From Globodera rostochiensis (Eukaryota; Nematoda; Chromadorea; Rhabditida; Heteroderidae): a stretch of DNA of 64,000 nt. Where the stretch lies: contig JAEVLN010000025.1 of assembly GCA_018350325.1 (NCBI GenBank), positions 1,033,799 to 1,097,798 on the forward strand, in the 5' to 3' direction. Numbering within the stretch: position 1 is the first letter of the stretch; every line of letters starts with the position of its first letter. Position numbers and translations under genes: made by a program. Below the pieces are notes generated by a model. That model was not told where the DNA came from and did not search any database. It saw only the letters and a list, made by a program, of their open reading frames with translations. Shown here one piece after another: positions 54,291 to 64,000 of the stretch.

Positions 54291-55100
54291 TCAATAATGT
54301 TTCATCAATAATTCCTTTTGTTCGCTGTCGGAGTGTTTATTTGGTTCTGAAAAAGAATATTTAATTAATATAAATAAATTAATAAAATTGGGCTCGAATT
54401 ACTCACTGGTTTGGCCAAGTTCACTTTTCCAATTGTAAATTGTTGTATCACTTAGTCCCAATTCTTTCGCGACAGTTTCATCTAATTCATTTTTATATGA
54501 ATTTTTGAATCCGGCCCACTTTAACTCGGCTTTAATTTGATCAAATTTCTCTACCAAATTTTTTCGCTCATTTTTTGTCTTTTTTTGACTTAGACCAAAT
54601 TCTTTTTTCCATTTATATATTTTTGAGCGACTGACTTTTAAATGTTTACCAATTTTATCCTCAATTTGAGTTCTTTCTTTTGCCGAATATTTTCCTTTTT
54701 GCTTAAATTCGTCTTTAATTGCATGGAATTTGTCGACAATTTGACGTTTTTTGTTTGAAGAAATTTCGTTCTCTTCTTCGCCATTTTTGGCATTATCAGA
54801 GTGATCAGACTCTGTGAGAGTAGGATTCTGATCAGTTGAATTGGGTTCAATTTGTCCAAATTGATCAATTGAATTGGATTCAATTTCTCCAATTTGGGTG
54901 TTTTGCCGGTCGATTTGGTGATGGAAATTATGTTCAAGTGTTAATTTATTCCATTCTTCGTCTTTTTCATTGTCCCACCATCCTTCTCCGAATATTTCAT
55001 CAATTATTTTGAGTGGCGTTTCCTCCAAGTGTAAGGATTCGCTTTTGTCGAGTGAATTTGTTACAAAAAATGACACCAAAATTAAAATCCAAAATTCCAT
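54291..55100 (-). CDS. Secreted HTH-repeat protein with HTH 3 lost
   Basis: Minus strand. Exon 1 55100-54407 (MEFWILILVSFFVTNSLDK leader, FGEGWWDNEKDEEWNK block). It has two repeat units (variant EIESNSIDQ without sequon, then GQIEPNSTDQN), HTH 1 (SRSKIYKWKKEFGLSQKK) and HTH 2 (SDTTIYNWKSELGQT). Intron 54406-54347 (60 bp) is intact. Exon 2 reads only KPNKHSDSEQKELLMKHY and then stops at 54291-54293; HTH 3 and the tail are absent. Spliced length 249 residues. It could be a functional two-HTH variant or a young pseudogene. Confidence 0.7.
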
Positions 55101-55700
55101 TTTATTTGGGAAAACTAACGTTTAAATTTTCAGTGAATTTTTTAAAGAGATATAAAAATTATAAAATTTATTCATTGACAAAATCTGATAAAAATCACTT
55201 GTTAAGCTTAATACATATCAATTTCGATTTAATTCAAAGTCGGTATTATAGTTCCCCCATAGTGTGCAGGATTACCCGATTAATAAATTTATTTTTTTAT
55301 TTTTAAAATTATTATTACAACTTAATAATGTATTTAGCTTTGAAAAAATTATAAAACAGCCCATAAATGAAATGGGCATTCATATAAATCACATTTTTTA
55401 ATAATTTTCTCACCTAAATTAATATGACATCTCTAAAATTTTGCCTAAACCTTATGAACTGAGACCAAATCAATAAATATCCTGAAGAGAATTTTTTTTA
55501 ATAATTTAAAAAAGCGTAGCTTTTTATTGTTGATAAAAATGAATTATAAATAAGTATATTTACATAAATTACAGAATTTTTACATTCAAAAAGAATTTGA
55601 CCCCCAACAACAAGTTTTTGAGACGATTAAGCAGGAGCTTAGGCTTTTTTCTGGCGCTTGTCATTAAAAATTACTGAATAAAACAGCAGGTTGGTACATA
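55101..55700. other. Reversed family 5' flank and AT-rich spacer
   Basis: 55310-55480 contains the attattacaacttaataatg, cccataaatgaaatgggcat and gaccaaatcaataaatatcc modules. No gene. Confidence 0.5.
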
Positions 55701-55708
55701 CCGTATAT

Positions 55709-56725
55709 CAGGGATGGGCAAAATCGGAAAATAAAATCCGAAACCCGAAATCCGAAATTCCGAAATCGAAAATAAAAGCCGAAACCCGAAATCCGAAACC
55801 CCAAAAATCACGAAATTCCGAAACCCGAAATCCGAAATTTTTTCAAGTGAAATTTTTGCATACGAATCTGCAAAAATTTTGAGTCGCTCTTGACTCTAAG
55901 CAAGTTATAGCTCCTTAAGTTGACAAACCCATAGGGGGGACCTTTTTGTCAAATTTGCAAATATTTTATATCTAAAATTGTCTGAAAATAGGTTCCTGAT
56001 GCACTGATTACCAAAAAAAATTTGTATTTCTAATTATAATTAACAACTTTGCGGTGAATTTAGGGGTGTATATTTTTCCGTTTTTTTCGTTAAAGGGCTT
56101 TTTAATGGAAAACGGAAAAATTTGCAATAAAGTAAAAAATTATTTTTTTAAAATAATTATTTTGTAAATATTTTTTGAAATTAACAGTATTCACTTTAAA
56201 AAATTTTAAAGGATGTCTTTTTCAGCGGCCTTCTAAGTCTATTTTAAGCTTTTAGAGGTGGGAGGGGGTCGGCGGTGCCGATAGGCGCCGCCGGAGAAAA
56301 TTTTGAATTTTTGACTCAATTTGTTAAGAGCTTTGCAACCAAAATTTTAAAAATACGGTAATTTTTGAAAATAGAAGAGGTCCGGTGGCGCCGATAGGCG
56401 CCACCGGGAAAATTTTTTGAAGATTTTAATGAATCTTGTTAAGAAATTGGCTTTTCTGAAATTTTATGGCACTAAAGTAATTTACGATCACTCAACTTTG
56501 AACAAAATTATAAATTTTTTAAATATTCAGCGAATTTGTACAACCAAAAAATGAAATGAAAACTTGTGAATTGTTATATAAAATATTTTTAAAAAATGGG
56601 AAATTTAAAAAAATTTTTGGAATTGTTTACTCGACAGTAATTGTTCAGAGAAAGTCGGAAAAAATCATTAAACCCGAAATTTCCGAAATTCCGAAACCCG
56701 AAATCCGAAATTTTGCCCATCCCTG
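55709..56725. mobile_element. 1,017-bp hAT-like non-autonomous element with perfect 8-bp target duplication
   Basis: Ends CAGGGATGGGCAAAAT and ATTTTGCCCATCCCTG are exact inverted repeats. ccgtatat is present directly on both sides (55701-55708 and 56726-56733). Subterminal regions are runs of ccgaaacccgaaatccgaaa. The middle carries two GC-rich palindromes (near 56266 and 56385) and AT-rich DNA. No transposase ORF. Confidence 0.9.
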
Positions 56726-56733
56726 CCGTATAT

Positions 56734-57025
56734 ACTGTTTTAATCCCCCACCCTGTAATAATTCCCCACTCTCTGAGTAGCTGAACTCACAAAACCCAGC
56801 CATTTTCACCTGTAATAATCTCTCACCCTCTAATAATGTCGCCCTGTCTGAGGAGGTTGAAAATAATCCCCCATGTGGGATTAAAACAGTATTAGGGTAG
56901 GTACATAACTGGTGCCAAAAAGGCGGCGCCGAAACAGCGGTGGGCAGAGCCGAAATGGCAGCGACCAAACCGTCCCCGTCTCTCTTCCCAGGAAGCGATG
57001 CTCGGCACTCCTTTCTCAAGCGGTT
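56734..57025. other. Spacer before the CCCCCACATTTGCG array
   Basis: taatccccca / aataatctctcaccctc words with an inverted partner (gaggttgaaaataatccccc atgtgggatt). Moderately GC-rich. ORFs crossing it are extensions of the array frames. Confidence 0.35.
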
Positions 57026-57832
57026 AGCCCACATTTGTGCCCCCACATTTGTGCCCCCACACTTGCGCCCCCACATTTGCGCCCCCCACATTTGCGCCCC
57101 CACATTTGCGCCCCCACATTTGCGCCCCCCACATTTGCGCCCCCACATTTGCGCCCCCACATTTGCGCCCCCACATTTGCGCCCCCACATTTGCGCCCCC
57201 CACATTTGCGCCCCCACATTTGCGCCCCCACATTTGCGCCCCCACATTTGCGCCCCCACATTTGCGCCCCCACATTTGCGCCCCCCACATTTGCGCCCCC
57301 ACATTTGCGCCCCCCACATTTGCGCCCCCACATTTGCACCCCCACTTTTGCGCCCCCACTTTTGCGCCCCCACATTTGCGCCCCCCACATTTGCGCCCCC
57401 ACATTTGCGCCCCCACATTTGCGCCCCCACTTTTGCGCCCCCACATTGCGCCCCCACATTTGCGCCCCCACATTTGCGCCCCCACATTTGCGCCCCCCAC
57501 ATTTGCGCCCCCACATTTGCACCCCCACTTTTGCGCCCCCACTTTTGCGCCCCCACATTTGCGCCCCTCACATTTGCGCCCCCACATTTGCGCCCCCACA
57601 TTTGCGCCCCCACTTTTGCGCCCCCACATTTGCGCCCCCACATTTGCGCCCCCACTTTTGCGCCCCCACTTTTGCGCCCCCACTTTTGCGCCCTCCACAT
57701 TTGCGCCCCCACATTTGCGCCCCCACTTTTGCGCCCCCACTTTTGCGCCCTCCACATTTGCGCCCCCACATTTGCGCCCCCACTTTTGCGCCCCCACTTT
57801 TGCGCCCTCCACATTTGCGCCCTCTACACTGG
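57026..57832. repeat. 14/15-bp minisatellite CCCCCACATTTGCG
   Basis: About 57 units of cccccacatttgcg with variants cccccacttttgcg, an extra C, and ccctccacatttgcg toward the right. With a 14-bp unit three frames rotate through the same peptide, so ORFs on both strands (APTFAPPHLRPHIC, MWGRKCGGANVGAQ) are by-products. The variant composition changes from left to right. Confidence 0.9.
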
Positions 57833-57945
57833 GGAAAAGTTAGAGCTTTAGGGATTTGTTAGGCTTAGGCCTAAACCACCCTGGCTTGGGGTTCGTTAGG
57901 CTTAGGCTTAGGAGCTAGCTTAGGCTTACGCCTGAGCCTAATTTG
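57833..57945. repeat. TTAGGC-containing dispersed repeat
   Basis: ggggaaaagttagagctt, gttaggcttaggcctaaacc, accctggcttggggttcgtt and a further run aggcttaggcttaggagcta. Directly abuts the 14-bp array. Confidence 0.65.
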
Positions 57946-58195
57946 CGCTAATTCAAATTAAGGACTGTCGTCGCCAAAATAAAATTTTTTATGTGGGCGG
58001 GCGCCGAACTGGTCGCGCCGACAATGAGCGGATCCGAAGAATTTGGTACCCATACTCAAGTTAATGCAACGGCAGAAATGAAAGGGCCGACAATGAGCGA
58101 ACAGTTTTTCGAAAATTTTACGAAAATGAATTTGTTTTTCTCCATCTGGGGGCGCAAATGTGGGGGCGCAAATGTGGGGGCGCAAATGTGGGAGC
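57946..58195. other. Short spacer ending in inverted copies of the 14-bp unit
   Basis: A plus-strand ORF (57991-58263) with no family features. 58147-58192 has three units gggggcgcaaatgt in opposite orientation to the main array, making a large potential foldback (loop about 310 bp). Confidence 0.5.
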
Positions 58196-58269
58196 ACGTC
58201 GCAAGCAATTTTTCGAATGGTAAAGCAGCGCTCTTTGTTGTCTTTAATCTTTTTTTTGTTTAAATTTTT

Positions 58270-59645
58270 TCTGTTGCCTTGACTCTTGACTTCTTTGAGT
58301 CTTGACTTGCCATGACTCTTGACTTGCGTTGAATTTCAACTTGCCTTGACTCTTAACTTGCCTTGCTTCTTGACTTGCCTTCTCTTGCTCTGTTGCGTTG
58401 AATTTTGACTTGTATTGGCTCTTGACTTTTGACTCACTTACTCTTAACTTGCCTTGATTCTTGACTTGACTCTTGATTGAATCTCAACTTGTTTTGACTC
58501 TTACTCCTGCCTTGATTTGACTCTTGACTTGCTTTGACGCTTGCCCTGACTCTTGACTTGAGTTGAATTTCGACTTGCTTAAACTCTTGAATTGCTTTGA
58601 CTCTTGGTTTGACTCTAGACTTGCCTTTACTCTACCCTGACTCTTGACTTGAGTTGAATTTCGACTTGCTTTGACTCTTGACTTGCTTTGATTCTTGACT
58701 TGCTTAACTCTTGACTTGCCTTGATTCTTGACTTGCCTTGTCTTGCCTAACTCTTGACTTGCCCTAACTCTTAATTTGACTCTCGGCTTACGTCGAATCT
58801 CGACTTGCTTTGACTTAACTTGGCTCTTGACTTGCCTTGACTCTGCCCTGACTCTTGACTTGAGTTGAATTTCGACTTGCTTTGACTCTTGACTTGCTTT
58901 GATTCTTGACTTGCTTAACCCTTGACTTCCATTGATTCTTGCCTTGTTTTGCCTTGCCTAACCCTTGACTTGCCTTGACTCTTGCTCTGACTCTTCTCGA
59001 CTCGTGATTGAATCTCGACTTGCTTTAACTTTTACTCTTGCCTTGATTTTGCCTTGACTCTTGATTTGACTCTTGGCTTGCGTTGAATCTCGACTTGCTT
59101 TGACTTACCTTGGTTCTTGACTTGCATTGGCTCGACTGCCTTGACTCTTGACTGAATCTCTACTTGCTTTGACTCTTAACTGCCTTGACTTGCCTTGGCT
59201 CGACTGCCTTGACTCTTGACCTGGCTCGTGAATGAATCTCGACTTGCTTTGACTCTTACTCTTGCCTTGGCTCTTGACTTGCCTAGACTCTTGACTGCCT
59301 TGACTTGCCTCGGCTCGACTACCTTGACTTGCCTTAACTCCTGACTGCCTTGACTTGCCTTGGCTCGACTGCCTTGACTTGCCTAGACTCTTGACTTGCC
59401 TAGACTCTTGACTGCCTTGACTTGCCTTGGCTCTTGACTTGCCTTGGTTCGACTGCCTTGATTTGACTTGCTTTGGCTCTTAACTTGCCTTAACTCTTGA
59501 CTTGCCTAGACTCTTGACTGCCTTGTTTGCCTTGGCTCGACTGCCTTGATTTAACTTGCTTTTGCTCTTAACTTGCCTTAACTCTTGACTTGCCTTGGCT
59601 CCTGACTTGCCTTAACACTTACTTGCACTGACCCTTGACTCGATT
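58270..59645. repeat. 1.4-kb degenerate CTTGACT/TTGCCTTGACT array
   Basis: Continuous variants of ttgactcttgacttgccttg, with longer-period repeats such as gacttgagttgaatttcgac (three or more times, 58550-58880) and ggctcgactgccttgactt (59130-59470). No gene. Confidence 0.85.
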
Positions 59646-60012
59646 TTAAGAAATAATTACTTTTAGATAAATCCCTTTTATTGAAAATAATTCTATCACA
59701 AACGGGAAAACGGAATTCTTCTTGAGTGATTTTAGTTAAATTTTTAATTATTGTGTTGAAATTGCTGTTTACTAAAGTAAAAATTTAACAAAGCAAAACA
59801 ACTCTACACAGTATGTCCCTCGCTCTCTTTCCTCACTCTCTTCGTTTTTTTGCTCTCTTTTCCCACCCACCAAAAGTTTTCGTGTCAATAAAAATTCCGT
59901 TCAAAGTGTGACATACTGGAGGACACACTGATTTAGTATAGTTAATATTTTTATTTAAAAATTATTCATATAAATCCCAACAATTGTCTTGAGGTTAATT
60001 TTTCCAAATAAA
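59646..60012. other. 5' flank of the 60013 pseudogene
   Basis: cagtatgtccctcgctctct near 59808 and gtgtgacatactgg near 59905 have short inverted ends (CAGTATGTC / GACATACTG), possibly a 110-bp MITE. Family-type flank follows from 59940. Confidence 0.4.
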
Positions 60013-61165
60013 ATGGAATTTTGGATTTTAATTTTGGTGTCATTCTCTGCAAGAAATTCGCTCGACAAAACCGAATCCGCACAATTGGAGGAAACGCCAC
60101 TCAAAATAATTGATGAAATATTCGGAGAAGGCTGGTGGGACAAAGGTGAAGCCGAAGATTTGAAAACGGCGCCAACAAACTTTGGACAAAATGTCCATCA
60201 CCAAATTGGACAAATTGAACCCAATTCAACTGATCAGAATCCTACTCTCACAGAGTCTGATCACTCTGATAATGCCAAAAATGGCGAAAAAGAGAACGAA
60301 ATTTCTTCAAACAAAAAACGTCAAATTGTTGACAAATTCCATGCAATTAAAGACGAATTTAAGCAAAAAGGAAAATATTCGACAAAGAAAGAACTCAAAT
60401 TGAAAGAAAAATTGCTAAACATTTAAAAGTCAATTGCACAAAAATATATAAATGGAAAAAAAAATTTGGCCTAAGTCAAAAAAAGACAAAAAATGAGCGA
60501 AAAAATGTAATAGAAAAATTTGATCAGAAAAAAGCCGAGTTAAAGCGTGACGGATTCAAAAACTCTGAAAATGAAATAAATAAAACTGTCGCAAAAAAGT
60601 TGGGCCTCAGTTTGACAACAATTTTTGGAAACAAAAACTTGGCCAAACCTGTGAGTATTTTGAGTATTTATTTATATTAATTAAAAATTCTTTTACAGCA
60701 CAACATAAATACTCCGACAGCGAATAAAAGGAATTTATGAAACGTTATTATGAAATTAATGATCAAAATTCTAAAATTAGTGACGGGGACATTGCCAAAA
60801 TGTTCAAAATTTCAACACGCACTTTGTATAGTTGGAAAAAGCAATTTAAACGACAGCAATTTCGTCCAAATTCTTTCGATGGACATTTTGTGGAAGAGAA
60901 TGCCGCGGCAAAATCACGAAATTGATGGAACTGTCGCAAAAGATTTGGGCGTCAGTTTTAGAACAATTTCTAATTGGACAAGGGAACTTGGCCAAACCAG
61001 TGAGTTTTTCTAGCCAAATTTTATGAAATTAAAGACAAAACCTCTAAAATTAGTGACGAGGAAATTGTCAAAATGTTGAAAATTGGAAGTGCCACTTTGA
61101 TTATATGGAAAAAGCAATTTAAACGACAGCATGTTCAGGAAATTGTGAACTCGATTAGTATTTGA
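60013..61165 (+). pseudogene. Frameshifted family member fused to a second partial copy
   Basis: ATG 60013 (MEFWILILVSFSARNSLDK), FGEGWWDKGEAEDLK, one repeat unit and the start of HTH 1. A base loss near 60385 leads to a stop at 60426; the lost frame continues HTH 1 and HTH 2 (with a further break near 60627) to a donor near 60651 and an intron to 60698. Exon 2 carries HTH 3 (STRTLYSWKKQFKRQQ) and the tail start (SFDGHFVEENAAAK). It is then joined at about 60912 to a second HTH 2 (HEIDGTVAKDLGVSFRTISN), a second donor-like gtgagt (61000) and a second HTH 3 (GSATLIIWKKQFKRQ), ending at 61165. Confidence 0.7.
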
Positions 61166-61729
61166 TTGAATATTATGTTGGAGACCTATTTCTTTTTTTT
61201 CTCGGCATCAAAGTAAATGTACACAATTGCAAATCGCTGACATGATGGGAATTGGGGTAGGACGACCCCAAACGACACTCACCCGGTCACTATACCAAAT
61301 CTCACTTTTAACTTTTAACTTTGAAGTTTTTCACTTTAACTTTGAAAAAGTTAAAAGTTTTCTATCGTGTTCAGCACCTAAAAAACTTATAAAAGTGGTT
61401 TTGAGTGCTTTTGGCCTTTTCGCGTTGGTTTGAGGGTTTTTTTGATAAGCTTGAACTTACTTATTTTAGCATATTTCGCGGGTTTTAGGAAATAAAAGAA
61501 TATTTTGGTGTTTTGAGCATATTTTGGTGTTTTGAGCATATTCCGAGCATATTTTGACCCAAAAATTAGAAAAAGGCATCCAAAAAGAAACCGGGACCAA
61601 ATCAATATTCCTGACAATTTATTTATTTTTCCTAAAGCATTTGAACCGGCGCCAAATCAATAATATTTTGACGAACTTTGGCGCACCGATGAACCGGGTA
61701 CATTCAAATTGTTAGAACAACAAACAGAA
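61166..61729. other. Spacer without a gene
   Basis: Short repeats of acttttaactttgaa (61295-61350) and gcatattttggtgttttga (61500-61550), then the CCGGGACCAAATCAATATTC module near 61592. No gene. Confidence 0.4.
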
Positions 61730-62490
61730 CACACTATTGGAATGACAACTGCAAACATTGTTTTTTTGAAAATAAAAGTCAAGTTTTAAAGTTGTATTTT
61801 GGAGAATACGTTTAAGGTTACATAGTGGGAATGCTTTTAAATTTAGTTTGTATTTTTGAGAATGCAAAATCGAAGTTTTAAACAGATTTTGTATTTTGAG
61901 AATGCAAAAGTCAAGTTTAAGGTTGCATAGTGGAAATGCTTTTAAATTTAGTTTGTATTTTTGAGAATGCAAAATCCAAGTTTTAAATTGATTTTGTATT
62001 TTGAGAATGCAAATCAAGTTTTAAATTGATTTTGTTTTTTGAGAATGCAAATCAAGTTTTAAATTGATTTTGTTTTTTGATTATGCAAAATTCAAGTTTT
62101 AAGGTTGTATTTTTGAGCATGCAAAAGTCAAGTTTTAAAGTTGTATTTTTTGAGAATGCGTTTAAGATTGCATAGTGGGAATGCTTTTAAATTTAGTTTG
62201 TATTTTTGAGAATGCAAAAACAAAGTTTTAAACAGATTTTGTATTTTTGAGTATGCAAAGGTTAAGTTTTAAATTGATTTTGTATTTTTGAGTATGAAAA
62301 GTCAAGTTTAAGTTTTTATTTTTGAGAATGCAAAAACCAAGTTTTTAAAATGATTTTTGAGTATGCAAAAGTCAAGTTTTACGGGTGTATTTTTGCAAAT
62401 GAAAAGTAAGTGTTTAAGGTTGTATTTTTGAGAATGAAAAGTCAAGTTTAAGTTTTTATTTTTGAGAATGCAAAAGTCAAGTTTTAAGAT
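61730..62490. repeat. Degenerate 35-45-bp tandem repeat
   Basis: Units of the type tatttttgagaatgcaaaag-tcaagttttaaggttg, with a longer-period version that includes catagtgggaatgcttttaa (near 61825, 61927 and 62172). No gene. Confidence 0.8.
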
Positions 62491-62763
62491 TGTATTCACG
62501 TTTCCAATTGTAAATTGTTGCCAAACTGAGGCCCAACTCTTTCACGACAGCTTCATTTATTTCTTTGTATGATTTTTTGAATCCGTCCCGCTTTAACTCG
62601 GCTTTCATTTGATCAAATTTCACTACCAAAATTTTTCGCTCATTTTTTGTCTTTTTGACTTAGGCCAAACTCTTTTTTCCATTTATATATTTTTTTCGAT
62701 TGACTTTTAAATGTTTAGCAATTTTTTCTTCGATTTGAGTTCTTTCTTTTTTTGAATATTTTC

Positions 62764-63355
62764 TGTTATGGATGAGAAAAGAGAGAGCGATATGGATGAG
62801 AAAAGAGAGAGCGATATGGATGAGAAAAGAGAGAGCGATATGGATGAGAAAAGAGAGAGCGATATGGATGAGAAAAGAGAGAGCGATATGGATGAGAAAA
62901 GAGAGAGCGATATGGATGAGAAAAGAGAGAGCGATATGGATGAGAAAAGAGAGAGCGATATGGATGAGAAAAGAGAGAGCGATTGAGCGGATTTTGATCA
63001 GCCAACCGACAACGCAATTCCCCCTCTCCCTCTCTTCTCCCTTTTCCTCTAACGGCCTATCTCCAACCCTTCTCGTTATGTTTCGTTCTCCTCCCCCAAA
63101 CAGTTGTTGTGGGCCAAATCCCTCCCCATTGTTCGTTTATAAGATTGGATCTTTTTGTGATCGGGGTCAGTCTGTCAGTCCGTCAGTTCGTTCGGCTAAC
63201 AATTTGGCGGAGATTGAATAATAAAAGTAATTCCTTCGAACCTTTCCCCCCAAAAACACTCCAACTAAGAGGGTTAGCCCGGACTGCGAACCCTCCCATT
63301 CAGGGGCTTGCCCTTGGATGGGAGGGAGCCCAACAGTCCATGGGGACGGGCATAT
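62764..63355 (+). mobile_element. Solo-LTR-like insertion with 7-bp direct repeats
   Basis: The 7 bp tattttc occurs at both edges (62757-62763 and 63356-63362), and the interrupted gene resumes exactly. The insert begins TGTTATGG, has a TATA-like tttataag near 63136, a cagtctgtcagtccgtcagt initiator-like tract and an aataataaaa signal near 63219, as expected of an LTR. Ends are not a perfect TG...CA pair, so the class is uncertain. Confidence 0.55.
62768..62983. repeat. 24-bp minisatellite, nine identical units
   Basis: Nine tandem units encoding MDEKRESD in one plus frame and HPYRSLFS on the minus strand. It sits at the left end of the insertion. The perfect identity of units suggests very recent expansion. 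Confidence 0.9.
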
Positions 63356-63660
63356 TATTTTCCTTTTTGCTTAAATTCGTTTTTTATTGCGTGGAATTTG
63401 TCTATTTTAAGTTTTTTGTTTGAAGAAATTTCTTTTATTATTTCGTTTTCTTCTTCATCAATTTTGGCATTATCAGAGTGATCATGAGAGAAGGATTTTG
63501 ATCAGTTGAATTGGGTTCAATTTGTCCAATTTGGGTGTTCTGCCGGTCGAATTGGTAATGGAAAGTTTTTCAAGCGTTAATTTATTCCATTCTTCATCTT
63601 TTTCATTGTTTCACCAGCCTTCACCGAATATTTCATCAATTATTTTTTATTGTAAATAAA

Positions 63661-64000
63661 ATAAATATAAAATTGTGATTTTTTAGCCCAAATAAATGCA
63701 AATATTAAATCTTTTGGAGACTCCGAAATCAATAATGCCCACCATTTTCAATTTTTTAAGACCCTAAAAATTATTCATTTAAAAATCAAAAAACAAATCT
63801 ATTTTTTAAAAGCTAGTTAGCCAAAGCTAACCAATTAGAGCAACATAAATTCCATAAAACTATGAAAAATAAATAAATATTATTTTGCTTTGATAAAAAA
63901 ATTATTGAAATTAATAAATGGCAGCCAACAATTGAAATGTTATTATATAAATCATAATTCTTTAATAATTATCTGCCCAAATCAATATTCTTCAATTTCG
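63661..64000 (-). other. Reversed family 5' flank at the right edge
   Basis: Contains ttgctttgataaaaaaatta, ggcagccaacaattgaaatg, atataaatcataattcttta and cccaaatcaatattcttc, the usual upstream modules in reverse. No gene. Confidence 0.55.

Larger units (their letters stand above)
62491..63660 (-). pseudogene. Family member split by a 592-bp insertion, leader missing
   Basis: Minus strand. The right part (63660-63356) reads IIDEIFGEGW, then a stop in place of the second W, two frame breaks, one repeat unit in the LDKLNPIQLI frame, and the start of HTH 1 (KIDKFHAIKNEFKQK). The insertion occupies 63355-62764. The left part (62763-62491) continues HTH 1 (WKKEFGL with breaks) and HTH 2 (AELKRDGFKKSYKEINEAVV, then ATIYNWKRE), where homology ends at the 61730-62490 repeat. 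Signal peptide and exon 2 are missing. Confidence 0.7.

Noticed and set aside
57016..57862. ORFs of 180-389 codons in the CCCCCACATTTGCG array
   Set aside because: A 14-bp stop-free unit rotates through three frames; no start, end or domain supports a gene.
62766..63017. HPYRSLFS repeat ORF on the minus strand
   Set aside because: Shadow of the 24-bp minisatellite.
2000..64000. Identification of the family with the described hypervariable HYP effectors of potato cyst nematodes
   Set aside because: The architecture (secreted, variable tandem repeats, multigene) is reminiscent, but I cannot confirm sequence homology from memory, and HTH repeats are not a feature I can attribute to HYP proteins.

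Overview
The window looks like nematode nuclear DNA, and I infer a plant-parasitic (tylenchid, perhaps cyst) nematode with low certainty. Three things point to a nematode: an exact 22-nt copy of the SL1 spliced leader at 768-789, repeats built around the nematode telomere hexamer TTAGGC, and very short (48-60 bp) GTGAGT...CAG introns. The DNA is AT-rich, gene-poor and full of repeats. No housekeeping gene was recognised.

The window is dominated by one multigene family, with about 22 copies or fragments on both strands. Each complete copy encodes a predicted signal peptide (M-x-x-FW-hydrophobic-NSLDKAES), a conserved FDEIFGEGWWD motif, and a variable number of 11-residue repeats (GQIEPNSTDQL type, most with an NST sequon). 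Three helix-turn-helix-like repeats follow, each ending in a W-K helix. One phase-1 intron always lies between HTH 2 and HTH 3, followed by a conserved VDGHSVEENAAANVQEIGNS tail. Six copies keep an open spliced frame over the full architecture: 5704-6909, 13654-14650, 31727-32853, 37466-38592, 40474-41458 and 45056-46031. One more (54291-55100) is open but loses HTH 3, and one (1-621) runs off the left edge. The rest are pseudogenes broken by single-base indels, deletions or insertions. This is a birth-and-death cluster of candidate secreted, DNA-binding-like proteins.

Layout. 1-3.1 kb: family copies, SL1 copy and gag-like debris. 4.4-5.3 kb: Ty3/Gypsy 3' end with LTR. 5.7-21.8 kb: family copies interleaved with MITE-like elements, a U2 snRNA-like fragment and small repeats. 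22.0-31.2 kb and 33.5-37.0 kb: giant arrays of a 21-bp minisatellite with higher-order structure. In one frame these arrays have a sensible start (MDASMQPGADG), an (EQHAGAG)n body and a stop (EQHAAGDK). 27742-39217: a nearly perfect 5.74-kb tandem duplication carrying part of the array plus one intact family gene in each copy. 40-55 kb: more family copies, dispersed repeats and a gag-like fragment. 55.7-56.7 kb: a 1-kb hAT-like non-autonomous element with perfect 8-bp target duplication. 57.0-59.6 kb: two large simple arrays. 60-64 kb: degenerate family copies, one interrupted by a solo-LTR-like insertion.

As a system, the window reads as a hypervariable locus. Coding minisatellites (33 bp and 21 bp units), segmental duplication and mobile-element insertion together generate and destroy copies of a secreted repeat/HTH protein family. 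The function of both repeat-protein families is unknown to me; an effector role is inference only.
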